Position numbers and translations under genes: made by a program. This document shows, piece by piece, positions 9,121 through 17,001 of a stretch of DNA of 64,000 nucleotides. Position 1 is the first letter of the stretch. Each line of letters starts with the position of its first letter. The notes under the pieces are model-generated. The model had not been told where the DNA came from. It did no database searches and saw only the letters and a program-made list of their open reading frames with translations. The stretch comes from Pyxidicoccus trucidator (GTDB taxonomy: Bacteria > Myxococcota > Myxococcia > Myxococcales > Myxococcaceae). The stretch is taken from NCBI RefSeq assembly GCF_010894435.1, contig NZ_JAAIXZ010000003.1:186001-250000 (forward strand), written 5' to 3'.

Positions 9121-10465
9121 CGTGGAGCATCAGCCGTGTGTCATCGCGGCCGTACAGCGTGTCACCGATGATGGGAGCGTCGAGGCCGAGCGGATGCGCA
9201 ACGTGGGCTCGGAGTTGGTGAGTGAGTCGGGTCCGCGGCAGGAGCGTGACGCGGGTCCGGGCGTCGGCCCGCTGGGTGACGCGCCACTCCGTCACCGCGC
9301 GCTTGCCGTGGGCCGGGTCCACGAGGTGCCGGAGTTGCTCATCCACGTCCGAACGGAGCAGTAGCTCGATGACGCCGTGGTCTCCGGTCACCGCTCCGTC
9401 GAGCCAGGCCACGTGGCGCAGGTCCGCCTCACGGCGCGCCAGTTGCCGGCGCAGTGCCGCCAGTGTCTCCGCGTCCTTCGCCAGGAGCAGGATCCCGGAG
9501 GCTTCGGTGTCGAGCGCATGCACGACCGCGAGCTTCGACGCCTCCGGCGCCCGCTGCTGGAAGCGGACGAGCACCGAGTCCCGCTGCGGCGCATGGCGGC
9601 CGGGCGCGGAGGGCAGCCCGGCCGGCTTGTCCACCACGAGCAGCCACGCGTCCTCGAACACGAGCCGTGGCTCCTCCAGCGGCATGGGGCCCGTGCTCCC
9701 GGGCGGCGCCGGGTCCACGGCCAGCCCTTCCAGCATGTACGGCAACACCTTCCCGCACTTGCCCTGACAGGCCGGGTAGTACCCACCCGTGAGTCGCTCG
9801 CCCTTCACTGGCAGCGCACCCCACCAGAACTCCGCGAGCGCTACGGGCCTCAGGCGATGCTGATACGCCCAGGCGAAGAGCTTGGGCGCGGCGCAGTCTC
9901 CCGCTCCGCCTGGAGGCGCCTCGGGCTCGAACAGGGCCGTGAGGGATTGGCGTTCCCCCCGCGCGTTCGGGAGGACGTAGCTGTCCGTGAGCCGCCGCCA
10001 GAGCTGGCGCGAGCGCTCCGCGCGCAGGTGCTCGACTTCCGCACGGCCCGCGTCGGGCTCCCTCGGGTCCGCGCGGCGCAATTCCAGCTCGCGCAGCTCC
10101 GCCTGCCCTTCAGGCCAGAACGTGTCGCGCGACACGGGGTCGAACAGCGGCGGCGCGAAGCCCTCGACGTGCCAGCTTCCACCGAGCATGCCGGAGAACG
10201 CGCACAGGTAGCCGAGGCGGCCGTCCCCCGCCGCGACGACCAGCACCCCGAACATCTTCCCGCCACCGGGTGCGTCGAGGACTCCCACGTCGAAGCCTGT
10301 GAGGTCTCCCCTCAGTAGCCGCGCTTGCAGCGCCTCGGCGGCACGGCGCGCGAGTGGATGCGGAGGGCTCGGGTCGAACGGACTCGCGAGCCGTGCCGGC
10401 AGCTCGGACAGAGCGGGCCGGGGCTCGAAGTACGTCAGGCCTGCTGGCGGGGGCGCCTCGCTCAC
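9050..10465 (-). CDS. RluA-family RNA pseudouridine synthase with N-terminal extension
   Basis: A 471-residue protein. The C-terminal half is the RluA/RsuA catalytic domain: DAWLLVVDKPAGLPSAPG, then HALDTEASGILLLAKD with catalytic Asp 319, TRLTHQLRAHVAHPLG and IIGDTLYG. The N-terminal roughly 250 residues form an additional domain with a charged helix (ELRELELRRADPREPD...LWRR) and a Cys pair (YPACQGKCGKVL), as in the longer Rlu-like proteins of gamma- and deltaproteobacteria. The frame is open far upstream. The GTG at 10465 is chosen because GAGGGAGGC lies just before it and further extension would overlap the divergent lipoprotein gene. It isomerises uridine in rRNA or tRNA; the target is unknown. 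Confidence 0.85.
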   Translation of the reverse strand: MSEAPPPAGLTYFEPRPALSELPARLASPFDPSPPHPLARRAAEALQARLLRGDLTGFDVGVLDAPGGGKMFGVLVVAAGDGRLGYLCAFSGMLGGSWHVEGFAPPLFDPVSRDTFWPEGQAELRELELRRADPREPDAGRAEVEHLRAERSRQLWRRLTDSYVLPNARGERQSLTALFEPEAPPGGAGDCAAPKLFAWAYQHRLRPVALAEFWWGALPVKGERLTGGYYPACQGKCGKVLPYMLEGLAVDPAPPGSTGPMPLEEPRLVFEDAWLLVVDKPAGLPSAPGRHAPQRDSVLVRFQQRAPEASKLAVVHALDTEASGILLLAKDAETLAALRRQLARREADLRHVAWLDGAVTGDHGVIELLLRSDVDEQLRHLVDPAHGKRAVTEWRVTQRADARTRVTLLPRTRLTHQLRAHVAHPLGLDAPIIGDTLYGRDDTRLMLHAEALAFAHPRTGERLEFESRPPF

Positions 10466-10694
10466 GATGCCTCCCTCTACCAGTCGCACCTTGGGCTCGG
10501 ATACGGGTGGGAGCGGGCGGGTGCCGGACTGCCTGGCAGGCGCCTCGCTGGCGCACCGCGAATCCACCACCTCTCTCAGATTTCCGAGTACGACGTGGGC
10601 TTCTCTCCACTCCAAGTGCGCGAATTGTGGGGCCGCGTCCCCTGGTCCGCGCCTTGCTCCTCGGGTCGCGATGTCACTCTCCGAAGGAGCACCG

Positions 10695-11063
10695 ATGCGT
10701 TGGAAGCTGATGCTGGGATGTTGCCTCGCGGTGATGGGCTTCGCGGCCTGTGGCTCGGAGGACTCGGATGAGAACCAGTGGAGGAAGGGGCGGCTGACCC
10801 TGAGGGAGGGGAAGTCGTTCGACCAGGCGCAGGCGTGTGGCGTGGACCTGCCCCAGTGCCCGCAGGGCCTCGGCTGCATCGCCTTCACGCTGGATGGCGT
10901 GTCCCAGGCACGCTGCGTGAACGAGTCCACCGTCTGTTCGGACCTGCTCTCCTGCACCGGCGGCACCGAGTGCGTCGTCCTCGACTCGTATCCCGGCCAG
11001 GTGACGTGCTCCGGTCGGTGCACCTCGGACTGTGACTCGTCCGTGTCCGTGTCCAACCCCTAG
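10695..11063 (+). CDS. Small Cys-rich lipoprotein
   Basis: A 122-residue predicted lipoprotein: MRWKLMLGCCLAVMGFAAC-G gives a type II signal peptide with the lipobox Cys at residue 19. The mature part has about ten Cys residues in a compact arrangement (ACGVDLPQCPQGLGC, CSDLLSCTGGTEC, CSGRCTSDC), similar to the disulphide-rich domains common on myxobacterial surfaces. GAAGGAG lies about 7 bases before the ATG. The function is unknown. The stop codon is followed at once by a 14-bp palindrome that recurs after the next gene. Confidence 0.75.
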   Translation: MRWKLMLGCCLAVMGFAACGSEDSDENQWRKGRLTLREGKSFDQAQACGVDLPQCPQGLGCIAFTLDGVSQARCVNESTVCSDLLSCTGGTECVVLDSYPGQVTCSGRCTSDCDSSVSVSNP

Positions 11064-11077
11064 CTCCCGGACGGGAG
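11064..11077 (+). terminator. Palindrome after lipoprotein gene, copy 1
   Basis: CTCCCGGACGGGAG, a perfect 6-bp stem with a two-base centre, directly abuts the stop codon. No T-run follows, so intrinsic termination is doubtful; it may act as an RNA 3'-end stem. The identical palindrome follows the stop at 13628. Confidence 0.4.
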
Positions 11078-11150
11078 CAACCCGAGGTGCAGTCCCCATG
11101 AAGGGCAGCCACTGTTGATGTCTGCCATTCCATGGCAGTCTGCGCGCCGC

Positions 11151-13628
11151 ATGGTGAACCCTGTCGGAGTCGTGGTGCAGCGCGGGATGCGCGTCCTGCT
11201 GTTGTGTGTGCTGGCCCTGGTGTCCGCCGCCTGTGGCGATGACAAGTGCGACGGTGGCGGGATGCCCGCCTTCGGATGCCCCTTCTTCGCGGAGGACGGG
11301 ACGGTGCTTCCGGAGCGGATGGAGCACGTCCGGCGCGTCGCCACTCCGGTGGAGGTGAACGGGGACTTCTCCGAGGCCGAGCTGGTCCGTCCGACAGCGC
11401 CGGTGATGAGTGCCGTCTTCCTCTCCTTTCCCGTCGAGCAGGACCAGCGCTACCGCTTCAGCTGCCAGGGCATCACGCTCGCGGGCTGCGCCGTCCACAT
11501 CCTGGATGGGGCCGGGCGGGTCATCGCCTCACCACCGCGCTTCGGCTCCGGGGGCCCGGAGGGCCGCCTCGCTTTCAGGGCCACCGAGGAGGGAACCTGG
11601 TACGCGATGGTCACGTTGTCCTCCACCTTCCTTTCGGACTCCGGCACGTTCCGCTACCGGCTCCAGGGGTTTGGCCTGGATGCGCACGGTGACAGCCCCG
11701 AGGAGGCGAGCCTGCTCAGCCCTTCGCCCGAGCCGTTTCCGGGCGGCCTGCAGGGGCCGGGCGACCAGGACGTCTTCGCGTTCGCCGCCACGGCGGGGAA
11801 TGTCTACGCCCTGACCTGCGAGGGACCGGGTGACTCCATCCCCTGGCGCCTGTCCCTGGCGGGAGGCGAGCTGCACGCGTTCCCCGCGCAGGGGCAGGCC
11901 CGCCTGGCCTTCGAGGCGGAGACGTCGGGCACGATGTTCGTCTCCATCTCGTATGACGAGGCGTTTCTTTCACCCGAGGAGGAGGAGCCCGAGTACCCGG
12001 CGCCCGGCTATACCTGCCGCTTCGAGGCGCTGGGGCCGGATGACCACGGCGACGCGAATGACCGGGCCACGGCGCTGGACCTGCCCGTGAGCGAGCTGGC
12101 CGGCAACCTCGAGGCGCAGGGAGACCGGGACGTCTTCTCGCTCCAGCTCGTGGCCTCGCACTACTACCAGGTGAGCTGCGTTCCGGTGGGCTCGGGGCGC
12201 TGCGAGGTCCTGCTCGCGGCGGAGGCAGGTGCGCAGCCGTGGCAGGCCTTCGGCGGCTCCTCGTGGAAGCCCCGCTCCACCGGCACCCACTTCCTGCGGG
12301 TCTCCGGAGACGGCGCGTACCGCCTGTCGGTGGAGGACCGGGGACTGGATGCCCACGGCGAAACGAAGGAGGAGGCCACCCTGCTCACCGTCTCGGAGAC
12401 GCCGGGCCAGGGCAGCTTCCAGGTGCGCGACGACGTGGACGCCTTCGCCTTCGACGCGCAGCCAGACGGCATCTACGAGCTGACCTGTGAGTGGGCCGCC
12501 ACGGGGCCGCAGGACGTGCTCCGGATGGAGTGGAGCGGGGGAGATGCGACGGGCGGAGGGTTCTCGAGCGCTTCGCGGAGCTTCCTGGCCGTGGAGCCTC
12601 GGGTCGCGACCCGAATCACGGTCCTGCTCTCCGGCCCGAGCGCGAGCACGCCGCGGCCCTACACCTGCGTCCTGCGGACGCGGCAGGATGACCATGGAGA
12701 CAGCCTCGCGGACGCGGCCGCGCTGTCCTTCCCCGCCTCGTTCACCACCCGCACCGACCTCCCGCTGGACACGGACTTCCTCCGGTTCGCCGTGGAGGCG
12801 GACCATGTCTATCGCTTCACGTGCGCAGACGCGGCCGCCCCCTGCGCGTTCCGCCTGTTCAATGAGAACTCGTGGCCCATGCACTCCAGCCAGGCTCCGG
12901 ACAGGATGTTCATCGAGCACGCTCCGGCGCAGGCGGGCGTCGTCTACCTGGAGGTGCGCGGGCCCCTGGGCGTCGTGCTCTCCGTGACGGCCACGGACCT
13001 GGGGCCGGATGACCATGGGGATGACCGGGCCACGGCCACTCCCATCTCCATTGGCGTGCCCGTCCGCGTGTATGTGCCCTTCGAGGACCCGGATGTGCTC
13101 CGGTTCGAAGCGGCCCCCCTGCGGTACTACCGCGTCCGGTGCGTGCGGCCGGACGGGACGCTCTCGCGCTTCTGCTCCGTGTCCTCCCCCTCGGACCCGT
13201 TCTTCACCGGCACCCGGACGGAGCAGGGGGTCCTGGTGAAGATGCCGGAGGCAGGCCCGCTCTTCATCACCATCCATGGCCGCAACGAGCCGGGCGAGCA
13301 CACCGTCACCGTCGAGGACCTGGGCCCGGATGACCATGGCGACCGCGCCACCGAGGCCACGCCGCTGACGCTCGGCGTCCCCATGGAGGGAGCCCTGGAG
13401 ATGACCGGGGACAAGGACGTGGTCTCCGTGGAGCTCGCCGCCAACGAGCCGCGGCAGGCGCTCTTCCCCGCGGGCGTGTTCGTCCTGGTGATGGGGCCTG
13501 GTGAGCACACGCGCTCGCTCGACGCGGAGGGGCGCTTCACGACCTGGACGGCCGGGCGCTACACCCTCCACGTGACGGCCAACTCCGCCAACGGGTACCC
13601 CATGCACTACCAACTGGAGCTTCGCTAG
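11151..13628 (+). CDS. Lipoprotein with tandem PPC-like (DDHGD) repeats
   Basis: An 825-residue predicted lipoprotein (LLLCVLALVSAAC-GDD). The start at 11151 is chosen because it aligns with the start of the downstream paralogue at 13716 in the same sequence context; the ATGs at 11115 and 11187 are alternatives. The mature protein is built of about six repeats of roughly 110-130 residues. Each opens with a GPDDHGD-type motif followed by ATxLxLPVS...GDxDVFSLxL and a Tyr-rich YYRVRC strand. This is the look of bacterial pre-peptidase C-terminal (PPC) beta-sandwich domains. No protease domain is present. It is probably an outer-membrane or surface protein; its role is unknown. Confidence 0.7.
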   Translation: MVNPVGVVVQRGMRVLLLCVLALVSAACGDDKCDGGGMPAFGCPFFAEDGTVLPERMEHVRRVATPVEVNGDFSEAELVRPTAPVMSAVFLSFPVEQDQRYRFSCQGITLAGCAVHILDGAGRVIASPPRFGSGGPEGRLAFRATEEGTWYAMVTLSSTFLSDSGTFRYRLQGFGLDAHGDSPEEASLLSPSPEPFPGGLQGPGDQDVFAFAATAGNVYALTCEGPGDSIPWRLSLAGGELHAFPAQGQARLAFEAETSGTMFVSISYDEAFLSPEEEEPEYPAPGYTCRFEALGPDDHGDANDRATALDLPVSELAGNLEAQGDRDVFSLQLVASHYYQVSCVPVGSGRCEVLLAAEAGAQPWQAFGGSSWKPRSTGTHFLRVSGDGAYRLSVEDRGLDAHGETKEEATLLTVSETPGQGSFQVRDDVDAFAFDAQPDGIYELTCEWAATGPQDVLRMEWSGGDATGGGFSSASRSFLAVEPRVATRITVLLSGPSASTPRPYTCVLRTRQDDHGDSLADAAALSFPASFTTRTDLPLDTDFLRFAVEADHVYRFTCADAAAPCAFRLFNENSWPMHSSQAPDRMFIEHAPAQAGVVYLEVRGPLGVVLSVTATDLGPDDHGDDRATATPISIGVPVRVYVPFEDPDVLRFEAAPLRYYRVRCVRPDGTLSRFCSVSSPSDPFFTGTRTEQGVLVKMPEAGPLFITIHGRNEPGEHTVTVEDLGPDDHGDRATEATPLTLGVPMEGALEMTGDKDVVSVELAANEPRQALFPAGVFVLVMGPGEHTRSLDAEGRFTTWTAGRYTLHVTANSANGYPMHYQLELR

Positions 13629-13642
13629 CTCCCGGACGGGAG
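13629..13642 (+). terminator. Palindrome after PPC-repeat gene, copy 2
   Basis: The same 14-bp palindrome CTCCCGGACGGGAG as at 11064, again touching the stop codon. The sequence from here to the next start is a diverged copy of the leader in front of 11151, so the hairpin was duplicated together with the gene. Confidence 0.4.
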
Positions 13643-13715
13643 CCCTCCCGAATGGTTTCCCCATGGAGGGCAGTCTTTGTTGAAGCCTGCCATTCCATGA
13701 CAGGCTTCGCACCTC

Positions 13716-15287
13716 ATGGCAGACCTTTTCGGAATCCTGGGGCAGCGCGGCGCTCGCGGCCTCGTCCTTTGCATGATGGCCCTGCTGTCCGTCGCCTGCG
13801 GCGACGACTACACGTGCGAGGGCCGTGAGGGCACCGTCCCCGAGTGCCCCTTCTTCGCGGAGGACGGGACCCTCACCCCGAAGCAACTGGAGTTCATCCA
13901 GCGCGTCGCCACCCCGGTGACGGTGAACGGGGGCTTCTCCGAGGCCGAGCTCGTCGAGCCCAGGGAGCCGGCGGTGAATGCCGCCTTCTTCTCCTTCCCC
14001 GTCGAGCAGGGCCACCGCTACCGCTTCGCCTGCCTGGGCCGCACGCTCGAAAGCTGCACCGTGCGAATCCTGAACGGGGAGGGGCGGCGCGTCGGGCTTC
14101 CCATCAACGGCGCGACGGGCAAGGAGCTCGGCGTCGCCTTCAAGGTCCGCGAGCGTGGCACGTACTACGCGATGGTGGTGCCGCTGTTGCCCCAGCCTGG
14201 CGCGCGGTTCGGCACGTTCCGCTACCGGCTCCAGGGCTTCGGCGTGGACGAGCACGGCGACCGGCCCGAGGAGGCCAGCGGCCTGGGCCCCTCGTCCGAG
14301 CCGTTCTCCGGGACGCTGCAGGGGCCGGGTGACCATGACGTCTTCTCGTTCTCCGCCGTCGAGGGGGGCATCTACGGCTTCACCTGTGAGGGACCTGGAG
14401 ATCGCCTCGCCTGGCGCCTGTCCACGTCCGCGAGCACGCTGAACAACACCGCGAGCCCCTTGGAGGGGCAGGCCCGCCTGGTCTTCAAGGCCGAGGCCAC
14501 GGGCACGAGGCTCCTCTCCATCGAGTACGCGCACCCGGACTTCGCGCCACCGGGGGAGACGCCCGAGGACCTCACGCCCGGCTACACGTGCCGCTTCGAG
14601 TGGCTGGGCTCGGACGACCATGGCGACACGAATGCCCGGGCGACGGTGCTGGGCCTGCCCGTGAGCAGCGCGGCCGGCGCCCTCGAGTCCCCGGGGGACT
14701 CGGACGTCTTCTCGCTCACGCTCGAGGCCGCGCACTACTACCGCGTGCGCTGTGTCACGGTGGGCTCGGGAAGCTGCAACGTCCTGTTCCTGCCGGAGGC
14801 GGGGACGCCGCCGCAGCAGTCCTCGGTCGCGGACCTGTGGAGGACGCGCTCCGCCGGCACCCACTTCGTTCGGTTGTGGGGATGGGGGGCGTACCTCCTG
14901 ACGGTGGAGGGCCTGGGGCCGGACGCGCACGGCAACACGGCGGAGGACGCCACCGTGCTCACCGTCTCGGAGACGCCCGTCCAGGGGGCCATCGAGCTTC
15001 GCGAGGACGTTGACGTCTTCGTCTTCGACGCGCAGCCCGGGGCCGTCTACGAGCTGACGTGTGAGTGGGTCGCCACGAGCCTGGACGACCAGCTCCGGCT
15101 GTCGTGGAGGGACGACCCGGGCAGGAGCGCGGGCCTGACGGGCAGCTTCGCCCCGGCCCCTTCACGCTCCGTCCTGACCTTCGAGCCGCTGAGCCCCACG
15201 CGCTACACGGTGTGGGTGTCCAGTGAGCGCCTGCGCGCGCCGATACCCTACACCTGCGTCCTGCGGAGCCTGCGGGACGACCATTGA
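13716..15287 (+). CDS. PPC-repeat lipoprotein paralogue, truncated by nonsense mutation
   Basis: A 523-residue protein, closely similar in order and sequence to the first two-thirds of the preceding 825-residue lipoprotein: lipobox LLSVAC-GDD, ECPFFAEDG, VTVNGGFSEAEL, then PPC-like repeats with HGD motifs. Translation ends inside a repeat motif: the paralogue reads DDHGD, while here the Gly codon GGA is TGA. The same frame remains homologous after the stop for another 37 codons. The gene is therefore a shortened derivative of a tandem duplication. Whether the truncated product is still exported and functional is unknown. Confidence 0.75.
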   Translation: MADLFGILGQRGARGLVLCMMALLSVACGDDYTCEGREGTVPECPFFAEDGTLTPKQLEFIQRVATPVTVNGGFSEAELVEPREPAVNAAFFSFPVEQGHRYRFACLGRTLESCTVRILNGEGRRVGLPINGATGKELGVAFKVRERGTYYAMVVPLLPQPGARFGTFRYRLQGFGVDEHGDRPEEASGLGPSSEPFSGTLQGPGDHDVFSFSAVEGGIYGFTCEGPGDRLAWRLSTSASTLNNTASPLEGQARLVFKAEATGTRLLSIEYAHPDFAPPGETPEDLTPGYTCRFEWLGSDDHGDTNARATVLGLPVSSAAGALESPGDSDVFSLTLEAAHYYRVRCVTVGSGSCNVLFLPEAGTPPQQSSVADLWRTRSAGTHFVRLWGWGAYLLTVEGLGPDAHGNTAEDATVLTVSETPVQGAIELREDVDVFVFDAQPGAVYELTCEWVATSLDDQLRLSWRDDPGRSAGLTGSFAPAPSRSVLTFEPLSPTRYTVWVSSERLRAPIPYTCVLRSLRDDH

Positions 15288-15401
15288 GACAGGCCCGTTG
15301 ACGCCACCGCCAGGGTCTTCCCGGCGACGTTCACCAGCAATAGCGAAACCCCACTGGACCGGGACGTCCTCCGCTTCTCCCTGGAGGCGGGGCGCCGGTG
15401 A
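15288..15401 (+). pseudogene. Remnant 3' part of the truncated PPC-repeat gene
   Basis: In frame with the gene ending at 15287, this stretch reads DRPVDATARVFPATF, TSNSETPLDRDVLRF and SLEAGRR before a second stop. It aligns with DSLADAAALSFPASF, TTRTDLPLDTDFLRF of the upstream paralogue. Homology then ends abruptly, so the remaining 250 or so residues of the paralogue have been lost. Confidence 0.8.
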
Positions 15402-15523
15402 CGGGGGGGTACTCGCTAGCGCGGCCCGCGCGGAAGGCGTAGGCCCGGGGTCATCCACACCCGGGACCCCTCGTGACGGAGGGGCTTCCTTCCGAGTCGG
15501 GTGGCTGGACTAATGTCACGCAG

Positions 15524-16867
15524 GTGACTCTTCCCGCGCTGCTGCTCCTGCCCGTGCTGTGCGCCGCCACGCCCACCCGCGTGGAGCTCGTGTTCGGCGG
15601 GGACGTGATTCCGCACGGCGAGGTGAAGCGGGTGGCCACGCTGCACGCGCGCTCGGGCGCGAAGCCGGCGGAGGGTGGCGCGGCGCCCTCGCTCAACCAC
15701 GACGGGTGGGACCACGTCTTTGGGCCCGTCACCGACGTGCTGCGCACCGCGGACGTGGGCGTCGTCAATCTGGAGACGCCCGTCACCGACAACAAGAAGG
15801 CCGTCACGCGTGAGCTGCTCTTCAACGCTCCGTCGGCCATGGCGCAGGCGCTCGCCTCCGCCGGGGTGAAGGTGGTGTCCACCGCCAACAACCACGCGAG
15901 GGACCAGCACCCCACGGGCCTGCTGGAGACGCTGCGCCACCTGGACGCGGCCGGCATCCGCCACGCGGGCACCGGGCCGTCGAAGTCCGCCGCGTGGGAG
16001 CCCGTCTTCATGGACGTGCGCGGGGTGCGGCTGGGCTTCCTGTCCTTCACGCGCTGGCTCAACGGCTTCAGCAACCCGAAGGACGAGGTGGGGGCCCACG
16101 TCGCCTTCGTGCCCTACCCGGAGCACCGGCACCTGCGGGGCCTCAAGCCCGACGAGGCCGAGGCCGCCGTGCGCGCCGCGGCGGCGAAGTGCGACGCGCT
16201 CATCGTCCTGGTGCACTGGGGCCTGGAGTACAAGGACGCGCCGCACCCGGATGACCGCAAGCTGGGCCGCGCGCTGCTGGAGGCGGGCGCGAAGGCCGTC
16301 ATCGGCCACCACCCGCATGTGCTCCAGCCGCTGGAGGCGTACCCCACGGCGGACGGGCGGCGCGGGCTCATCGCGTACTCGCTGGGCAACCTGGTGGCGA
16401 ACCAGGACCGCTTCTACCGCCACGTGCCCGGCGGCAAGGGCTCGGCCGGGGACAAGCGCGACTCCATGCTGCTCCGTGTCTCGCTGGTGCGGCCCGAGCC
16501 GGGCGCGCCCGTGACGCTGGAGGACGTGGCCGTGCTGCCCGTCTGGATTGAGAACAACGCCGTGGGCCGCGCGCGCAAGGAAGCGCGCAACATCCAGCCG
16601 GTGCTCATCGACCGGGAGCTGGAGGCGGTGGCGGAGCGGCTCGCCGCGCTGGCGGCCCGGCCCGCGCCGCTGGACAAGGCGGCTCGCGCGGAGAAGGCGC
16701 AACTGGAGCGCAGGCAGGCCAGCTCCCAGCACCGGCGTGAGCGCATCCTCCGCATGCTGCCCATGGGCTTCGCCGTGGCCTCGCCCGCGTTGCGCCAGCG
16801 CGAGGCGAGCGTCCTGCCCCAGGCGTCCGGAGCCGGCGGCCGGGTGGCCTCGCAGTCCGCGCCCTGA
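15524..16867 (+). CDS. CapA-family (poly-gamma-glutamate synthesis-like) metallophosphatase
   Basis: A 447-residue protein of the CapA family (PGA_cap domain). Seen motifs are VFGGDVIPHGEV, VVNLETPVTD, STANNHARDQ, VLVHWGLEYKDAPHPDD, AVIGHHPHVLQPLE and YSLGNLVANQDRF, the metal-binding pattern of this calcineurin-like fold. The GTG at 15524 gives a clean signal peptide (MTLPALLLLPVLCAA). The frame is open from a GTG at 15473, so the start is uncertain. The C-terminus has an Arg/Ala-rich helical extension. CapA-like proteins act in capsule polymer retention or as periplasmic phosphatases; no capBC genes are nearby, so the substrate is unknown. Confidence 0.8.
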   Translation: MTLPALLLLPVLCAATPTRVELVFGGDVIPHGEVKRVATLHARSGAKPAEGGAAPSLNHDGWDHVFGPVTDVLRTADVGVVNLETPVTDNKKAVTRELLFNAPSAMAQALASAGVKVVSTANNHARDQHPTGLLETLRHLDAAGIRHAGTGPSKSAAWEPVFMDVRGVRLGFLSFTRWLNGFSNPKDEVGAHVAFVPYPEHRHLRGLKPDEAEAAVRAAAAKCDALIVLVHWGLEYKDAPHPDDRKLGRALLEAGAKAVIGHHPHVLQPLEAYPTADGRRGLIAYSLGNLVANQDRFYRHVPGGKGSAGDKRDSMLLRVSLVRPEPGAPVTLEDVAVLPVWIENNAVGRARKEARNIQPVLIDRELEAVAERLAALAARPAPLDKAARAEKAQLERRQASSQHRRERILRMLPMGFAVASPALRQREASVLPQASGAGGRVASQSAP

Positions 16868-16889
16868 GGACCTTCGGGCCTCCGCGCTT

Positions 16890-16905
16890 CCGAGCTGGGG
16901 CTCGG
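16890..16905 (+). terminator. Possible terminator hairpin after the capA-like gene
   Basis: CCGAGC-TGGG-GCTCGG, a perfect 6-bp stem with a four-base loop 22 bases after the stop, is followed by GGTTTC. The T-run is short, so termination is only possible. Confidence 0.35.
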
Positions 16906-17001
16906 GGTTTCGGCGACGGGTGCACGCTCCGACGCGGCACGGCTTGAACTCGGGGTGCGTGCTGTCACTAAGTGGCGGGTTCCACCTTGAAGGGAGCCCC
17001 C

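Noticed and set aside
11970..14930. Minus-strand ORF of 986 codons under the PPC-repeat genes
   Set aside because: Its apparent internal repeats mirror the DDHGD repeats of the real genes on the other strand.
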